Below, in pieces: positions 35,411-48,300 of a stretch of DNA of 64,000 nucleotides (the stretch's first letter is position 1; each line of letters opens with the position of its first letter). The notes beneath the pieces are model-generated. The model ran no database searches. It saw only the letters and a program-made list of their open reading frames with translations, and was not told the DNA's origin. The position numbers were made by a program, and so were the translations under genes. Source of the stretch: Lineus longissimus (lineage: Eukaryota > Nemertea > Pilidiophora > Heteronemertea > Lineidae); contig NC_088321.1 of assembly GCF_910592395.1 (NCBI RefSeq), positions 2,606,001-2,670,000 of the forward strand, written 5' to 3'.

Positions 35411-36629
35411 CTACAATTTTTGAGGTCTTCATGTTTAAGGTAAAAAAAATGTATATAAGGTAAAATGGGGTATTTGCAGCCCAGGTCTAATTGTAGCCCC
35501 TGGCAATGTTTTTGATTCATATTCCGGTAACCGTGGAATTATTCAGCCAACCCAAGCATGGATATGAAAGAGGTGACTCTTAAGTATCACAACATAAATA
35601 GTTTTGGATTATGCAACATGTTATGTAAGAGCTTTGGCTATAAGAAGTAAACAAATCGGACACATGCACAAAAAAAGTTGGGATCGAACTTTTTACAGGT
35701 ATGAATTTTCCACACTTACAGAGCATTGATGTATTTGAAACTTGGTTCAGGTGATCAGTATTGAGTGTAGAGAATGTTGTATGCGGCATTTATTGTCATT
35801 ATTATAGGTAAATTTTCAGAGACACTTCTGACCAAGGTGTATTTGTAGCCCTTTGGTTCGGGGTATTTGAAGCCCCATATAAATAGCTCAATATATCCTG
35901 TCATAAATCATGAAAATGCTAGGTTTTTTATTTTTATACCCGAATTATATTATTTGATCATAAATTTATCCAAATTAGATACAATAACCTTCATGTATCA
36001 GCAATGATACATTTGAGATTCCATACTAGTTAATCTAAATTTTTTTCGAAATAATGTTAATATTTTCAAAGTTACTGGTGTCTCTAGTTAAAGCCACATT
36101 ATTGACTAGATAGCAGCATTTCTCATTGTACATGTATATTGTATTACCATTTAGTGGTGCCAGCTATTATTGGGGTTGATACATGACTCATAACTGAAAC
36201 TAAAGTTTTTAATGGCGCACGACAAGACCGTCAGCCAATTCAGAATGTCACAAGCTGTTGTCTGACACGAGGTGTAATGTACAACAGAGATGATAAATAG
36301 AACTTTTACCCCAGTTTAAAATCAGTCTGATTTGAGACGATTAAAAATTTTTGGTAAATGACTGCATCAAAAAATCACCTACGTGTTCAACAAATATTGA
36401 TTTATTTCAGCAAAATCTCGTCGTCAACCTAGATTTTGATAATATTGAAAGCTTAAAATGTATAAGTAAAAAGTATAAATGGCAACTGAATAATTGATTG
36501 ATTCCTCCCTTTCCTATAGGGTCGGTCCCTCCCTTCTCCTGGGACAGAAAAGAAAAAGAGGTTACGAAAGAACAAACAGATGAGAAAAAGGGTTCAACTA
36601 GATGAAGTAAGAATCAATGACTTTTTGGC
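35411..36629. other. 3' flank of the KDZ gene, no feature
   Basis: AT-rich sequence between the transposase and the next repeat. No exon, clear polyadenylation signal or repeat end was identified. The short words GTATTTGCAGCC and GTATTTGTAGCCC recur within it (35,470 and 35,838). Confidence 0.4.
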
Positions 36630-37529
36630 TCACCGTAGGGGAGTCTATACAACACCGCAGTGTCCGTCGTCCGTCGTCGTCGTCGTCGTCGTTGTCCGTC
36701 GTATCCTAGTTCAAAAACAGTGGCACGTTTTTTAACCGCTAGGCCTATGAACTTAAAACTTTGTACACATGACCCCCTAGGTCAGATGACCCGTGACACT
36801 AAATTTCTGTCCGATCTGATTCTCTACTTGGCCACCAGGGGGCCAAATGTGGATATCTAAAAAGTGTGATATCTCGCTTATTAGTGACTTGTTTTCGATA
36901 AAACTTTTGTGGTAGGTACTCATAGCAAGGATACATCATATATCTTACGGGTTTTTAATTTGATCTACTTTTCAAGGTCGCAGAGGTCAAATGGCGTGAA
37001 TTGGCCGTTTGAGTGTAACTATGGCACGTTTCTCAACCACCAAAGGTATGAGCTTGAAACTTGGTACATATAACCCCCTATATCAGATAACCTCTGGTGC
37101 TGAATTTCAGCCTGATCTGATTCTTGACTTTGCCACCAGGGGGCCAAAACTGAAAAAGTAAGAAGTGCAATAGCCTGTTTATTAGTCTCCGCCACGGCAC
37201 GTAGTGGCCGTGAGAGGAGACTCTTGGGTTAGCTAGGAAACTTTCTCGGCAAAATCAACCTCGGCCTAGGGCGCCGATGTGCCTATGCGTGTGTACACGT
37301 TGTAGTGCTTGTGGGTGGATTTCAATTGTCGCAATTTTGTCAAGATTTGACACGAAGTTTCGAGAAAACCGCACATTGATAAAATATTCTGCTCTTACGT
37401 ACGGCGAGTTCATTTATTATTCCAAGTCCACGTCGGCAGTACGTCGTTATTCGAGCACTTTGAGCACGGAATACATTGTAGTTTCGTAGATTGTTTTTGC
37501 GGCAATGAGCACTCGGAACGTTACTCGCA

Positions 37530-37604
37530 CGTCTTGGTTCCCTCGGCTGTTCCTAGAGGGCAGGAATAGCACGCCTCCTAGGAACAGCCGAGGGAACCAA
37601 GACG
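37530..37604. repeat. Perfect 27 bp-armed hairpin
   Basis: Arms CGTCTTGGTTCCCTCGGCTG-TTCCTAG (37,530-37,556) and its exact reverse complement (37,578-37,604) enclose a 21-base loop. Perfect arms in an otherwise decayed region suggest recent formation or selection. Confidence 0.9.
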
Positions 37605-37857
37605 ATGTTCGCACTGACTGCACATGCGCATTCAGAAATGACTGTTCATTTGTTGAAGGTCGCAAAATTTGCAACGAGGTCAGTGTTATAGTAGTTTCGA
37701 GAAAACGACGCTGTAATAAAATATTTTGTTGGCATCTAACGACTATTGACTCATAGCAGATCTGACACCATCACAACCTATCACAAACATTCCAGCAACA
37801 GAGTACTTCATCATCGCACATTAAAACATTGAAGGACTACAACAGCACAAATCAGCA

Positions 37858-38511
37858 ATGGCAAAAAACAGTCAAATCAAACAAGCCAACATCATATGTC
37901 TTACTGAAACATGGTTACAACACACTGATATAACAAATTCAAGTGTGCAACTACCAAACTATACATTCAGTCATAACCCACGCAACAAATGCTATAGCAC
38001 AGACGAACCCAACAGTTCAGCTACATCATTCATCAACAAATCGAAAGGGGGCGTTGGTCTATACATCAAAACAGACCAGCAACATGCCATAATAACGTAC
38101 AACGACCTCAACATTGAGCATATAGTACTACGAAGCCAAACACCAACATTGACAATCGTCAACATCTACAGACCCCCAACTTACAACATCACAGACTTCC
38201 TGCCACACTTCCTAAAACTTCTCCAAACCACAATTGCTGGAAGTGAAACAAATGAACCAATCATTATAGTTGGGGACTTCAACCTAGACTTGAACAAACA
38301 ACCACAAAACCGAATAACAGATATGCTTGCAGACTACGGCTTTACCCAAATGATACAACAAACAACCACCAAAGGCCACACCCTCCTAGACCATATCTAC
38401 CAACGCTCCACACCATACAACACAATATTCGGAGTATGCCACACCCACTACAGTTACCACAATATCACTTATGCTGCCATCCCCAACCCAAAGGCACCCC
38501 CCTTAGAATAG
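37858..38511 (+). pseudogene. Non-LTR retrotransposon-type endonuclease relic (EEP fold), no RT
   Basis: A 217-codon frame with the apurinic-type endonuclease layout: ICLTETWLQ (metal-binding Glu block), GGVGLYIK, TIVNIYRPP, IIIVGDFNLDLN (catalytic Asp-x-Asn) and TLLDHIY. The last block, SDH in active enzymes, reads THYSYHN here, so the key Asp is Tyr and activity is unlikely. No reverse transcriptase follows, and the frame ends just before a MITE. It is probably the 5' part of a LINE ORF2 caught in a larger insertion. Codon use is A- and C-rich, unlike the neighbouring genes. Confidence 0.8.
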
Positions 38512-38535
38512 CGCCAAACACGATCATGACATAAT

Positions 38536-39018
38536 TATGGCGCTCCAATGCGGTCATAACTCCTTACATATCGTTCAACGATAATTCCTACCGTTAAAGT
38601 ATGATGTAACGACCCTTAAAGTATAATAAGATACCGTTACGATCGAATTCAAAACGCTACACGTCTCTTAGGACGTCAAATATTATTTAACGCCCGGAGT
38701 TCAGCGCTAACGAGTGAGTCCACAAACAAACCGTCTCGAAAAGCATGAATTGAAACGAGTGCCCCGATTGGCTGCAGCAAGGCAATGCGGTAATAAGTCC
38801 TTATCCTTCAACGCTATCTTGGTGAGTCACCAAACAAGTTAATTAACGATGTTCGAGCGATAGCGTCGAATTTATACGAATTAGACTGATGGTGTAACGC
38901 GTGGAAATCCTATTTAACTGTATTACATTAACCTTGAATGATAAATACATAGCCATGAACGATAAATAGATAACGGTGAACGATATGTAAGGAGTTATGA
39001 CCTCATTGGAGCGCCATA
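38536..39018. mobile_element. 483 bp MITE with ~43 bp terminal inverted repeats
   Basis: The left end TATGGCGCTCCAATGCGGTC, ATAACTCCTTACATATCGTT matches the reverse complement of the right end (GATATGTAAGGAGTTATGAC, CTCATTGGAGCGCCATA) with one or two mismatches. The ends are consistent with a TA target duplication (TA-TGGCGC ... GCGCCA-TA). The interior is non-coding. It lies directly downstream of the endonuclease relic. Confidence 0.9.
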
Positions 39019-40934
39019 CATAATAAGACCTTTTTACTCTGGGCCATTTCAAATCAGTCCGAAGGTTTCTTGGTGAGAATGCATCATGTAATTGTTTATT
39101 CACTTGTCGAGATATCACTTGCATGCACAATTCCCGTTAATACCCCCTTGGAAACCAGAATACGACTTCCAAATAACCCCAGCTTCCGGGTCTAGACACT
39201 TCTTCACTACATGCGGTTTCACGTTTAGTCTGCATTCCAGGGTGAAGAAAGAGGCCTATTATGCAAACCCATCCAAACCACTCAAGATAAAAACTTGCAA
39301 GACTACCAAACACTTGTATATAATGTTATCATTATGTTAGTACAGATATCAATAAAAAACATTTTGAACAAATAAAGCCTCCCCCTTTCATTCATGCCCA
39401 CCCCCATACACTTAACACACCCCGCCAAACAGTCCAACCCCTTCCATGGCTACGATAAACCGAAAATATTCGCTGATGCTTATTTTCGCCGATTCAAGGA
39501 AATTCCGTTAATAATACATGTGGATATCTTGGCTTTTCGCAATTCCACATGTAACAAGCCCCACTTAACCCCATTAACAATTTACAATTCACACTTGTCA
39601 TTTCGCAAATTATTTGCACCCGCTAAAGTAGCAAAATATAACAGCCAGCTAAATGTCCCACGTTTAAATTATCGCTACCACAAACACAACAAAACCTTTC
39701 ACCACAGCAGCCTTACGCCGTGGCGGAGACTTCAGAGTATGCCTGCAGACTCAACTGACAATTCTAGTTAGCAAATTGTTTTTGATGAAATTTTTATGGC
39801 AGGGACCCCTAGCAAGGTTACCTCAGATGTTGCACGATTTTTCGGAATTGACCTACTTTTTAAGGTCGCAGAGGTCAAATGGCGTAAATTTGCCGTTTGA
39901 GTGTAACTATGGCACGTTTCTCAACCGCAACAGTAATGAACTTGAAACTTTGAACAAATGACCCCCTAGGTCAGTTGACCTTTTACACTGAATTTTGGTT
40001 CGGTCTGATTATTGACTTGGCCACCAGGGGGCCCAAACTCAAAACTCAAAAAGTGTGATTTCTCGCTTATTACTGATTTGTTTTTGATAAAAGTTTCATG
40101 GTAGGTACTCCTAGCAAGGATACATCACATATCTTACGGGTTTTTGATTTAACCCACCTTTCAAGTTCACAGAGGTCAAAGTTGAAAACTTTACCGTTCT
40201 TGGTACGTTTTGTCGTTGTTCAATGTAAAGAGTTTTAATTTTGTGTAATGATGCATCTAAGAAGCCACTATTTGTATGCCAAGTTTCGGAATTCAAATAT
40301 GGCCGAAATTGCATGTTTTGTGGGTTTTTCCTCGTATTGTGGCAATCCAAAGGTCGTGAGTTCAAACCCCGGTCAAGGACAGCCAAAAATATTTGTATTT
40401 TTCATCTTTTCCTTTTTTCTTTTCTGAGTTCTATCTTACATTTTCTTCATTTTTTGATTTATTTGGTGCCATAGATTTAATTAGGCGGCCATCTTGAAAA
40501 TCGTTTTTTGCCGATTGCTGTAGTGAGTGATGAGTGATGAAATTGTTATGGTCAGGTGGATGTGTCTACATCACATATCACCCTGGTTTGTTATTTGACC
40601 TACCTGTCGGGGTCACTGAGGTCAAAGTTAAAAATATATTCACCATTGTCATACTGTAGCACTTTCTGTAACTGTCTACTAAAAATACTTACGGTGAGCA
40701 CAATGGCCCCTGGCCGTTTCATTTAGGGAACTTATTCCTTTCCTTGTCCTTACTTGTATTCCCCTTTACTCTCATACAGTGATGCTAAATTTCTTTGACT
40801 AGATTATACCACCAATCGCTTTTGTTTCAATGCCAATTCTTTTAATCGATGGAGGTTTATTCAGTTGAACAAGAGATCCAGTTATGGTAGTGGTAGGTCA
40901 TGCTAATCAATCTTTTTGTCTTTTTACACTACAG

Positions 40935-43417
40935 GATCAAGTTGCTAGCTGTTCTTTTCAAGATGGCAGCCTTCTGGACAATGAAAGTACTCGGAAACCT
41001 ACTGTGAGTATCTGTATTTTCAAAAGCTAGTAAATGTTGTGGCCATACTCTGCTGCTAAGGGTTGTTTTAAATCAGGTTAGATTTATAAATTTTCAAATG
41101 AATGGAGGAACCACTAATGTAGATCTCTATTATAGTAAAAACACCTAAAATTAAGAATTTTTTGTGCACATGGAAACATGGAAAACATGGATTGCAAAGA
41201 TTTCCGAAAGGTGTGGATTTCCTTATGCTCTGTTGATCTACCAGACTCAATTAGTCAGTTCATCAAAAGTGTTGACATGATATATGAATTAATAAGAGCA
41301 TGTTGATATATGGTTTTAGGCACCTGTTGCTGATTCTTCTCATCAGGATGACTGCAGACAAGATACTGAAACACAGGAACAGTTAAATGTAAGCGTAAAT
41401 TTCTTAGAATGAAAGACTTGGTAATAATCAGGACAGAGATGTCCTTGACATTATTTCTAACGGTTTATGTACTGTATGAAAATCTGAACAATTGCCAAAC
41501 ATTATTACATCTACAAACTAATGACGATAATCTCATTTTCAGGGAGCTGTAGTGTCAACAAGTTCACCAAGTAAGAGTCATTGTGCTGCTAGCGCATATA
41601 CACAAGCATGGATATCAAAATTTGCCGTAAGTACATGTATTTTTATCAAGAAAGCATGTAACTAGATGAAATTCAATTTGAGGTCGTTAGAGTAAATAAC
41701 AACTTAAAGCGTGTATGTCTCCTTCAATAACTAAGATGATGGCATTGACGAGTTCGACGCCAATAATAGATACAATGATGATGAGGTTTTGCTGTTCAAA
41801 CAAATTTGTTGTGGCATTTAGTACATGAAATATGGTATTTAAATCCCGAAAAACAGAGGCCAAATGAAACATTTGGTAAAGACAACGATCAAAGTTCTGG
41901 CTAGGCTATGTATGACATGAACACAATTATTATTGTTCTCATGGGTATCTTCTTTTATTACAGTCACACGGTGCGCCTACTGATAGTTCAACTCTTACAA
42001 AAGAAGCCATAACTGTTCAAAGAAGGAAGTTATGTCTGCAAAGTTCCACAGAGAGAAGGTCACCAGAAAAATGTCCGTCACAAGAAGTAAGTTCACAGAG
42101 TTGGCTTTGTTAAAAAAAACTTGAGTTTAAACACAGCGTTATAACAACTTCCCACTAATCAGTATAGATTCAAATGCAAGATGCATTTATTACTATTTGC
42201 ACATCATCAGGCTGGACCAGTTACAGTGCTGTGGCCTAAGTGGAGATTAGCAGGTTGAAACCTCACCATACAAGAGCACCCCTAATACTTTACATGTATG
42301 TCTGCTTTGGGCAATGCTAGAGAGAATTTGGACACTGGTTGAGCAGAGCCTGGGTGTTGTGGTTACAGCTGCTCCTTTGCCTTTTCAGAGTTCCAAATTA
42401 AGACAACTGAGAAGTGACTACGAAAAGCTTGAAGACAAGTGTGACAGGCTAAAATATGACCTTGTGAAGACAGACAGGCGCTATAAATACTTATATGAAC
42501 AGTACAACTACGTGCAATTCATGGCCTCAGTGCGGAATGAACGACACAAAATTTGTACCCACTTTCGAATGGCGGAGCAAGTGTCGTCATATGCTGCCAA
42601 GCAGGTTGAAGAAAGTGTTTTTAGCAACGTCTTTTTCAATCCAGACTGTGACATAGACAACGTCATTGTTCCTATCATCAATGTAACGCTGATGAAAGTA
42701 TTAAAAGTTGGAGACACTTGCCAAATATACAAAGCCGCCTGCCACACTGTCAATAGGTTCGCTGCTAAGCAATACAGTGATGAGAACTATGTATCCGTTG
42801 TCAACCGAGAGTTTCAGGTGCTGTCCTGTATCAATGCCACATTTACCCCATTCCCAATTGGAGTATACTATGAGGATAACAAACCGATATTGGTGACTTC
42901 ACTCCACCACATTACGGGGAATGTATAAAGCTTAAAGGACCGTTTTTTGGATTTTCCTTCCCATTTAAGTGGGAGGGGATGGGTGAAAGCAACGGTCACA
43001 TTTGGCTTTCACCTCCGTCACCTCTTCGAAAGACGGTTTTTGCATAACAACTTGAAGGCTGATAATGTTGTGCTGGATGCAAATGAGAAGGGCATAGATG
43101 TCATTCTGTGCAGTTGGAAAAATTCTTGTAGAATCGAATCTGCCCGAATTCTCACAGAGAAGCAAACAAAAAAGCTTGCGGACAATATTGTTGTCCCAGA
43201 AGTTTTGCGCAGAGAGAAGCCATTTTCAATTGCAAGTAACATTTATGCATTCGGTTGTCTTGGAATCTTGGTTGTGAAATATTGTAGGGCATATGAAATC
43301 AAGGATTACAATTTACCAGCTCTGGAAAGATTCTGTCTGATATGTGTGAGTCCAAGATCTGCAGCAAGGCCAGATGTTGAGCTGTTTGACGAAGACCTCG
43401 AATCATTTGACATATAA
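40935..43417 (+). pseudogene. Coiled-coil plus protein-kinase-like (pseudokinase) gene, multi-exon
   Basis: Five exons, all phase 0 with GT/AG borders: 40,935-41,003; 41,320-41,388; 41,543-41,626; 41,964-42,086; 42,389-43,417. The first four give a Ser/Thr/Gln-rich linker. The last opens with a coiled coil (SSKLRQLRSDYEKLEDKCDR) and then a kinase fold: KVLKVGDTCQIYKA (nucleotide loop), RFAAKQY (ATP-binding Lys), NREFQVLS (helix C Glu), FLHNNLKADNVVLD (catalytic loop), VILCSWKN (DFG site), VVPEVL (APE) and ASNIYAFGCL (helix F). The catalytic Asp is Asn, DFG is CSW and the helix F Asp is Asn, so catalysis should be lost. A TAA at 42,926 splits the domain in frame. The kinase subfamily is not identified. 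Confidence 0.7.
42926..42928 (+). other. In-frame TAA within the kinase-like exon
   Basis: The frame before (ending HHITGNV) and after (SLKDRFLDFPSHLSG) is the same, and together they make one kinase fold. The stop separates the N-lobe from the catalytic loop. A single C-to-T change from CAA would explain it. Confidence 0.85.
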
Positions 43418-44202
43418 TAATGTGTGACTCTAACTGAAAAGACAGTACATGTATCCCTCTGACATTGGCGGATGGTATTTTGGAGAACTTTGTTTTCCAC
43501 CTGGAGGATCTTGACTGAGAATACTTGGCCTGTAAGGTCACATACAATTTACAAACTGTATGACGAGTTTGGGTCTTAACCCTTTAGCTCCTGCGAGTCT
43601 ACAAATTTTTTTCCAGCATCTCCCTGAAGATTTCCAGGTATTCCTATAGTGTATAGACTTTTGGCAAAAGAGATACAAAAAGTTGAGAATGAAGTACTAC
43701 AAGTTATTTTGAAGCTAACAATCATACCTACAATATGATATCATAAATTTTTCATTTTAACCCCCTGGTATCGACAGGATTAACCCTCTCAGCAATTTAG
43801 TGAAAATTCATAAAAAGGCCCTGTAGTAAACAACAGAATCATAAGAAGTTCCTACCTAATCAACAAAATCCATAAAGAAACCCAAATGTACGATAATCCA
43901 ACCTAATATCGATCGAAAAACACAACCCGGCAGTCTCCTGTACATGAATACATGAATGGGTTGATATGAAGTTATGGTTTGCACATGTCACATTTGTTGG
44001 TCAAGTTGGACCATGAGAATTGCGAAATTAAAACACCTACAAAAATTTCCAGGGTGTGGTTTTATTGCTGAATTGACATGTAGACGATGGATATTTTTTT
44101 ACCGGTGAATACTAGTTGTATGTTGTTATTATCAATATGTCAGGCCTTCCTAGTTGGTCACAAGTTGTCATAGTGACTTGTCTAGTTCAAAGTGTTCTGT
44201 TC

Positions 44203-44208
44203 AATAAA
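44203..44208 (+). terminator. AATAAA polyadenylation signal candidate for the kinase-like gene
   Basis: The plus-strand TTCAATAAAAACAC lies about 790 bases after the last stop of the kinase-like gene, with no closer canonical AATAAA noticed. Confidence 0.35.
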
Positions 44209-44213
44209 AACAC

Positions 44214-44741
44214 TTGAATTCACTTGAGTCATATGTTGTGTTTTCCTTTGAATTTTATTACACAGTGGCGAGTATTGATACTTTCAATTATAGCCTACAG
44301 TGGAAACCAACACAGACCAGAGCTACAAGGAGAATGGCATGCCAAATCAAAGAAGAGAATCTTGCTGTGTTCGCTTGCTACCACACTATGACCAAAAACC
44401 GGAAATTACAACAGCTTTTTAGGTGACAAGGTGCATTTTGGAGGACAATCGGGACAAGGTTGAGACTAGTCCACAGTCTGTCTGGCTTTGGAAGAAGTCT
44501 TCTACTTCCGATACATTGTACCAATTATTTGGGAAATTACACTGTTAATTTTGTCTCCAGTCAGCTTGTGGAAAATTTTACAGAGGAGGGTGTGTCTGTA
44601 GGAGAAAAGCCTAGATGTGCACAAGTGATGCGTCTACACAAGTGGATTTTAGTGGAAACACCCTCAACTGACACTTTTACATTGGCACCTGCTCATGTGA
44701 AATATTTTGACAGCAATGAGCAAAAAGCTGTTAAAATGTAG
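44214..44741 (+). CDS. Two short unrecognised open frames (70 and 93 codons)
   Basis: Frames 44,214-44,426 and 44,460-44,741 are in different registers. The second reads RLHKWILVETPSTDTFTLAP and ends on a stop. Neither matches a family I know. They lie between the convergent kinase-like and chromodomain genes and may be 3' untranslated sequence. A TACACAG acceptor-like site near 44,265 is the only splice hint. Confidence 0.2.
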
Positions 44742-45095
44742 TGAAGTCCGAGTTGCTTTGAATATGGAGAGCCCTAGACCAATCACAAACATTGACTGTA
44801 GACAGTGGCAGACAGTATTCAGCACTGTTTGATTTTGGTTCTTACATTGCACCAGGAGAAAAAAACAGACCTTAAATGTACACACAGGTATCCTTTTCCT
44901 GACAAGGAAATTATTTCATGTTGTGACGCTCTCCCATGAACTGTTGAGCGAACTATTTCAAAGTTGTGCACTAAAAGCTCTTTTCTCCACTGACAGTTGC
45001 CTCAAGTACAGCAATGCATACATAAAATTGTAATCAATGTTGACAGAGACCATGACAAAAATATCACGAAGAAATCATTGAAAAATAAATCTTGC

Positions 45096-45101
45096 TTTAT
45101 T
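45096..45101 (-). terminator. AATAAA polyadenylation signal for the chromodomain gene
   Basis: The minus-strand TGTAAATAAAGCAAG lies about 110 bases beyond the chromodomain stop codon at 45,212, an ordinary spacing for a poly(A) signal. Confidence 0.6.
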
Positions 45102-45211
45102 TACAGAAAACAATATTACATGTACATGTCACAAATGATTTTGAAATGCGATTTTGTGCAGTAACATTGTCGCATAATTAAACAACTCGTCATGTCTGCA
45201 TGTATACTGGC

Positions 45212-45387
45212 TTATTTGGCACTTGAAGAAGTCCGATAATCTCTCAGCATGGCTTGTGAGTGTTCACTCGTGATGTGGCGGAGTGGTTCCCATGTATCAT
45301 CTTGTGGACCGTCATAGCCAACCCACTTCACTCGATATTCGAGAACACCCTTATTTTTTCGGTGCTTGTAGATCTTCTCGACTATAC
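45212..45387 (-). CDS. Chromodomain exon (3' terminal exon)
   Basis: After acceptor CATATTTCAG, the exon encodes GIVEKIYKHRKNKGVLEYRV, then KWVGYDGPQDDTWEPLRHI and a short tail ending SSSAK and TAA. V-E-K-I, an x-YxVKW-x-GY strand and TWEP are diagnostic for chromodomains, which bind methylated lysine through an aromatic cage. The cage Trp and the Trp of TWEP are present. The usual first aromatic residue before VEK is replaced by Ile, which might weaken methyl-lysine binding. Chromodomains also occur in retrotransposon integrases, but no integrase is present here. Confidence 0.9.
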
Positions 45388-48300
45388 CTGAAATATGTTT
45401 GGAAAAAGTTGTTAAAAGATACCAGAACAAAAATTGCATTCATTGACATTTAATGATGAGTTCTGCTGTATTTGCCAAATCCCCTAAGACCTTTCTTGTA
45501 GCAACCACAACAATACGTTTTTGCTACAATATTGAAGCTGCCTGTATATCACTATTTCATTGGAGGAATTCATAATTCTTCGACATACATCGAACCGGAA
45601 AAAATTACTTTTGATGCTTATTATTGCAAAAAAGGGATCATTTTTTAGGCCAAATAGGTGATTTTAACCATTTCAAAAACACTTCGTGCATACTGGATTA
45701 AGATTGGATGCATGAAATAATCTACCATTGGTTGGACTCTAGGAATAAGAATCCTAAAATGTACCTTGGTTCGAAGCTGCAAGTTTGGCTACATCTTCGC
45801 TTAATTGCTCGTCTGCATCCTAGAAGAGTGAATGGAAATGGTTTGAATAAAATGTTTCAATGTTTGTAGTGAGGTTAGAAAGAATAGCAACAAATTGCGA
45901 TCAATATAATGTAGCTATTTCATGAAGAGATTTAAAACAATGATCAAATCAATGTTTTATACATGAATAAGGATAATTTAGAAAACACTTCTGCTCCTAC
46001 CAGTTTCGCTGACCTCTTCTTTCTCATGCCAACCCTGGATTTTGTGTTCTTCATCCGAACTCCCAATTCCTCCTCCCTGCTGACTCCTAAAGATTAGAAA
46101 AGTAATGATGAGCACAATAATGGTTACTTCACATGGTAAAAGTGCTATTCAAAAGTTGCCTTTATCATGAAAATAACTGTTGGCCAGTGCCAATCATGTT
46201 ACCACTGTACCTAAACTAATAGATGTCTCTCACCACTTAATATATATAATCATCTTTATTCATGTAAATTAAATTACATTACAAATGTGCAAAAGTGCAA
46301 GTGCAACAAAAGTACAAAAAGTGATGACAAAGAAATGAAAGACCCTCCCAATCCCTACATATAAGGCATAGACATTTACAGGGCTACCCAGTACAGAGTA
46401 CCCCAAGAATTACATTCATATTATCGATATCTATCCTCGAAAGTGTGTCTCCATACATTAAAAAATCTCTGATAACAGCAGCAGTTTGCTGCAGTCTATA
46501 AAACTCCGCCTTTAAAGGTACCTTGAAAGTTGGAGGAACGTGGTTCCTGGGTATATCTAACTCACTAGCCAAGTGTGAGGGTGTATTTGATACATTGGAG
46601 CCACTGCCATTCAAAGAAAGCGAACTCGCAAGATTAACATAGATATTGGAATTGTTTACAGCCTTACGATAAAAGCTTAAAAATCTGTTTTGTAACAATG
46701 TTTTTATTGAACAGGTATCTCATATAAGTGGCAAAAGGGCACAATGAGTCCGAGGGTGAAGTCTGCATAATTTCCGCACCGCTTTTCTCCATGCTGTATA
46801 TAATACGCCTACTACTTTATTATTTAAATCCTTCAGGACTGTACCATAGAGTGACATGCAATATGAGTAAAAAAGTTTGATTTTTGTTTCAAAATTGCAA
46901 AAATAAATCTTTGATATGAGGACATTTACCCGCCTATTGAAATCTGATACTGTTTTATGTATGTCTTGATTATTTACCCTCAGTCCAATTAAGTTTCCTA
47001 AATGGAGAGCAGTAGCTTCAGCAGTTACAGGAATACCCTGAAAAGTGATAACTATTGGTATAAGATTTCCACCACCTGGTTCCAGACAGAAATATAACAA
47101 CTGACAAGTTTAGAAGGGGCAGTGTTGTAGTTTTCTGCGGCATCTCGCTTGATGAAAACAAATAAAGGAAACAATGTTAATATTTTCCCACACAGCACAT
47201 TGTACTTACTTGGGTTCACCGACTTCTTGAACGCACTGCCCTTGTTATCCTGAAAGACATTGTAAAATGATCGGTATATCAGTATGTAAACAAAAGTATC
47301 TTCGAAGTATGCTGCATTTTGTGAATTGCCCAAAGTACAATTTCAATGGTTCACCAAGACTCTGATTGCATTGAACAGATTATGAAGATGAATTGTGTCT
47401 TTTTCTAGATGAAGGTTATTAAAAAACAGTGCAAGAAAAACAGAACAGGCCATAGTTAATTCTTCTACTTCCAGATTATGCGAAAACACAAAAGTGCACA
47501 TGTACATGTATGAATGAATGAGGAAATGACACACAGGGTAGGTCATATTGTCACAGGTAATCAGACAAAAAATGAAAATATGTTACAGTATGAGACCAAT
47601 GGATCTTTTTTCAAAATTGCTCTTGGTGATAATATGTTGTAAAGGTACAGATAATATACTTACTCGAATGGAAGATTTCTTTGAAAATACTGCTTGTCGT
47701 GGCATAGGCAAGGGTAAAACTGGAGCAACTCCAAGCCCACCTCCCGCAAGGTAATTGAGCATGGCTGGATAAAAACAAGTAAGAAAGAATTAATTGCACC
47801 GCAATGATTGAGGAATATCTCTAACAATAATCGTAAGCAATGCTCTGACGTAACTGGGACGGCGGAGTGGTGACCATTGCACTACAAAACCTAACGTTTT
47901 CAAATAACACCTCAATATAAATGCTTACCTGTAGCACTGCCACTGGGTTGAACTTCACTGGTGTTTGTCAATGGTAGAGATTCTTCTTCATCTATGCTGA
48001 GGGTGTCTTCATCATCCATCACCGGTACCTGTGGCATACTGCAAATGTAACACAGTGTCATTGTTTTACATAAATGCACGAACCAAGTACTTCAACCCTT
48101 AATGAACAAGAGGCTAATAAGCAAAGATGTCAAATGTCGCATGATACCAGCTTAAAATCATTTTTAGGCAAATATTTGTGCCCATTTTCTCAGTTTTTGT
48201 AGTAAATACATGTTTACTGGCCTCGAATTTAACAAAGGGCACCGCAATAAGGTGGACATTGCCCATTTAATGACATTTGTGTTATGATATTTATCACATT

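Larger units (their letters stand above)
37186..39767 (+). mobile_element. Nested insertion with GTCTCCGCCACGGC inverted ends
   Basis: The sequence inserted into repeat copy 3. The left end is a hairpin (TCTCCGCCACGGC ... GCCGTGAGAGGAGA), and the right side has GCCGTGGCGGAGACT at 39,718-39,732, the inverse of the left AGTCTCCGCCACGGC. About 36 bases separate that right motif from the insertion edge. The insert contains a 27 bp-armed hairpin, an endonuclease open frame and its own nested MITE. The element class is unresolved. Confidence 0.5.
36630..40725 (+). mobile_element. AGCTCACCTC-family repeat, copy 3, split by a 2.6 kb insertion
   Basis: The left part (36,630-37,185) begins GGCTCACCGTAGGGG with a short TCG run. 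The right part (39,768-40,725) ends GGTGAGCACAATGGCCCCTG, GCCGTTTCATT. Both carry the family's internal modules (GTAACTATGGCACGTTTCTC, CACCAGGGGGCC, TCACAGAGGTCAAA). They are more diverged from copies 1 and 2 than those are from each other. The break is flanked by TTAG on both sides, a possible target duplication of the inserted segment. Confidence 0.7.

Noticed and set aside
39394-39771. 125-codon plus-strand frame
   Set aside because: It spans the right end of a nested insertion and its TIR-like motif, and no known domain is present.
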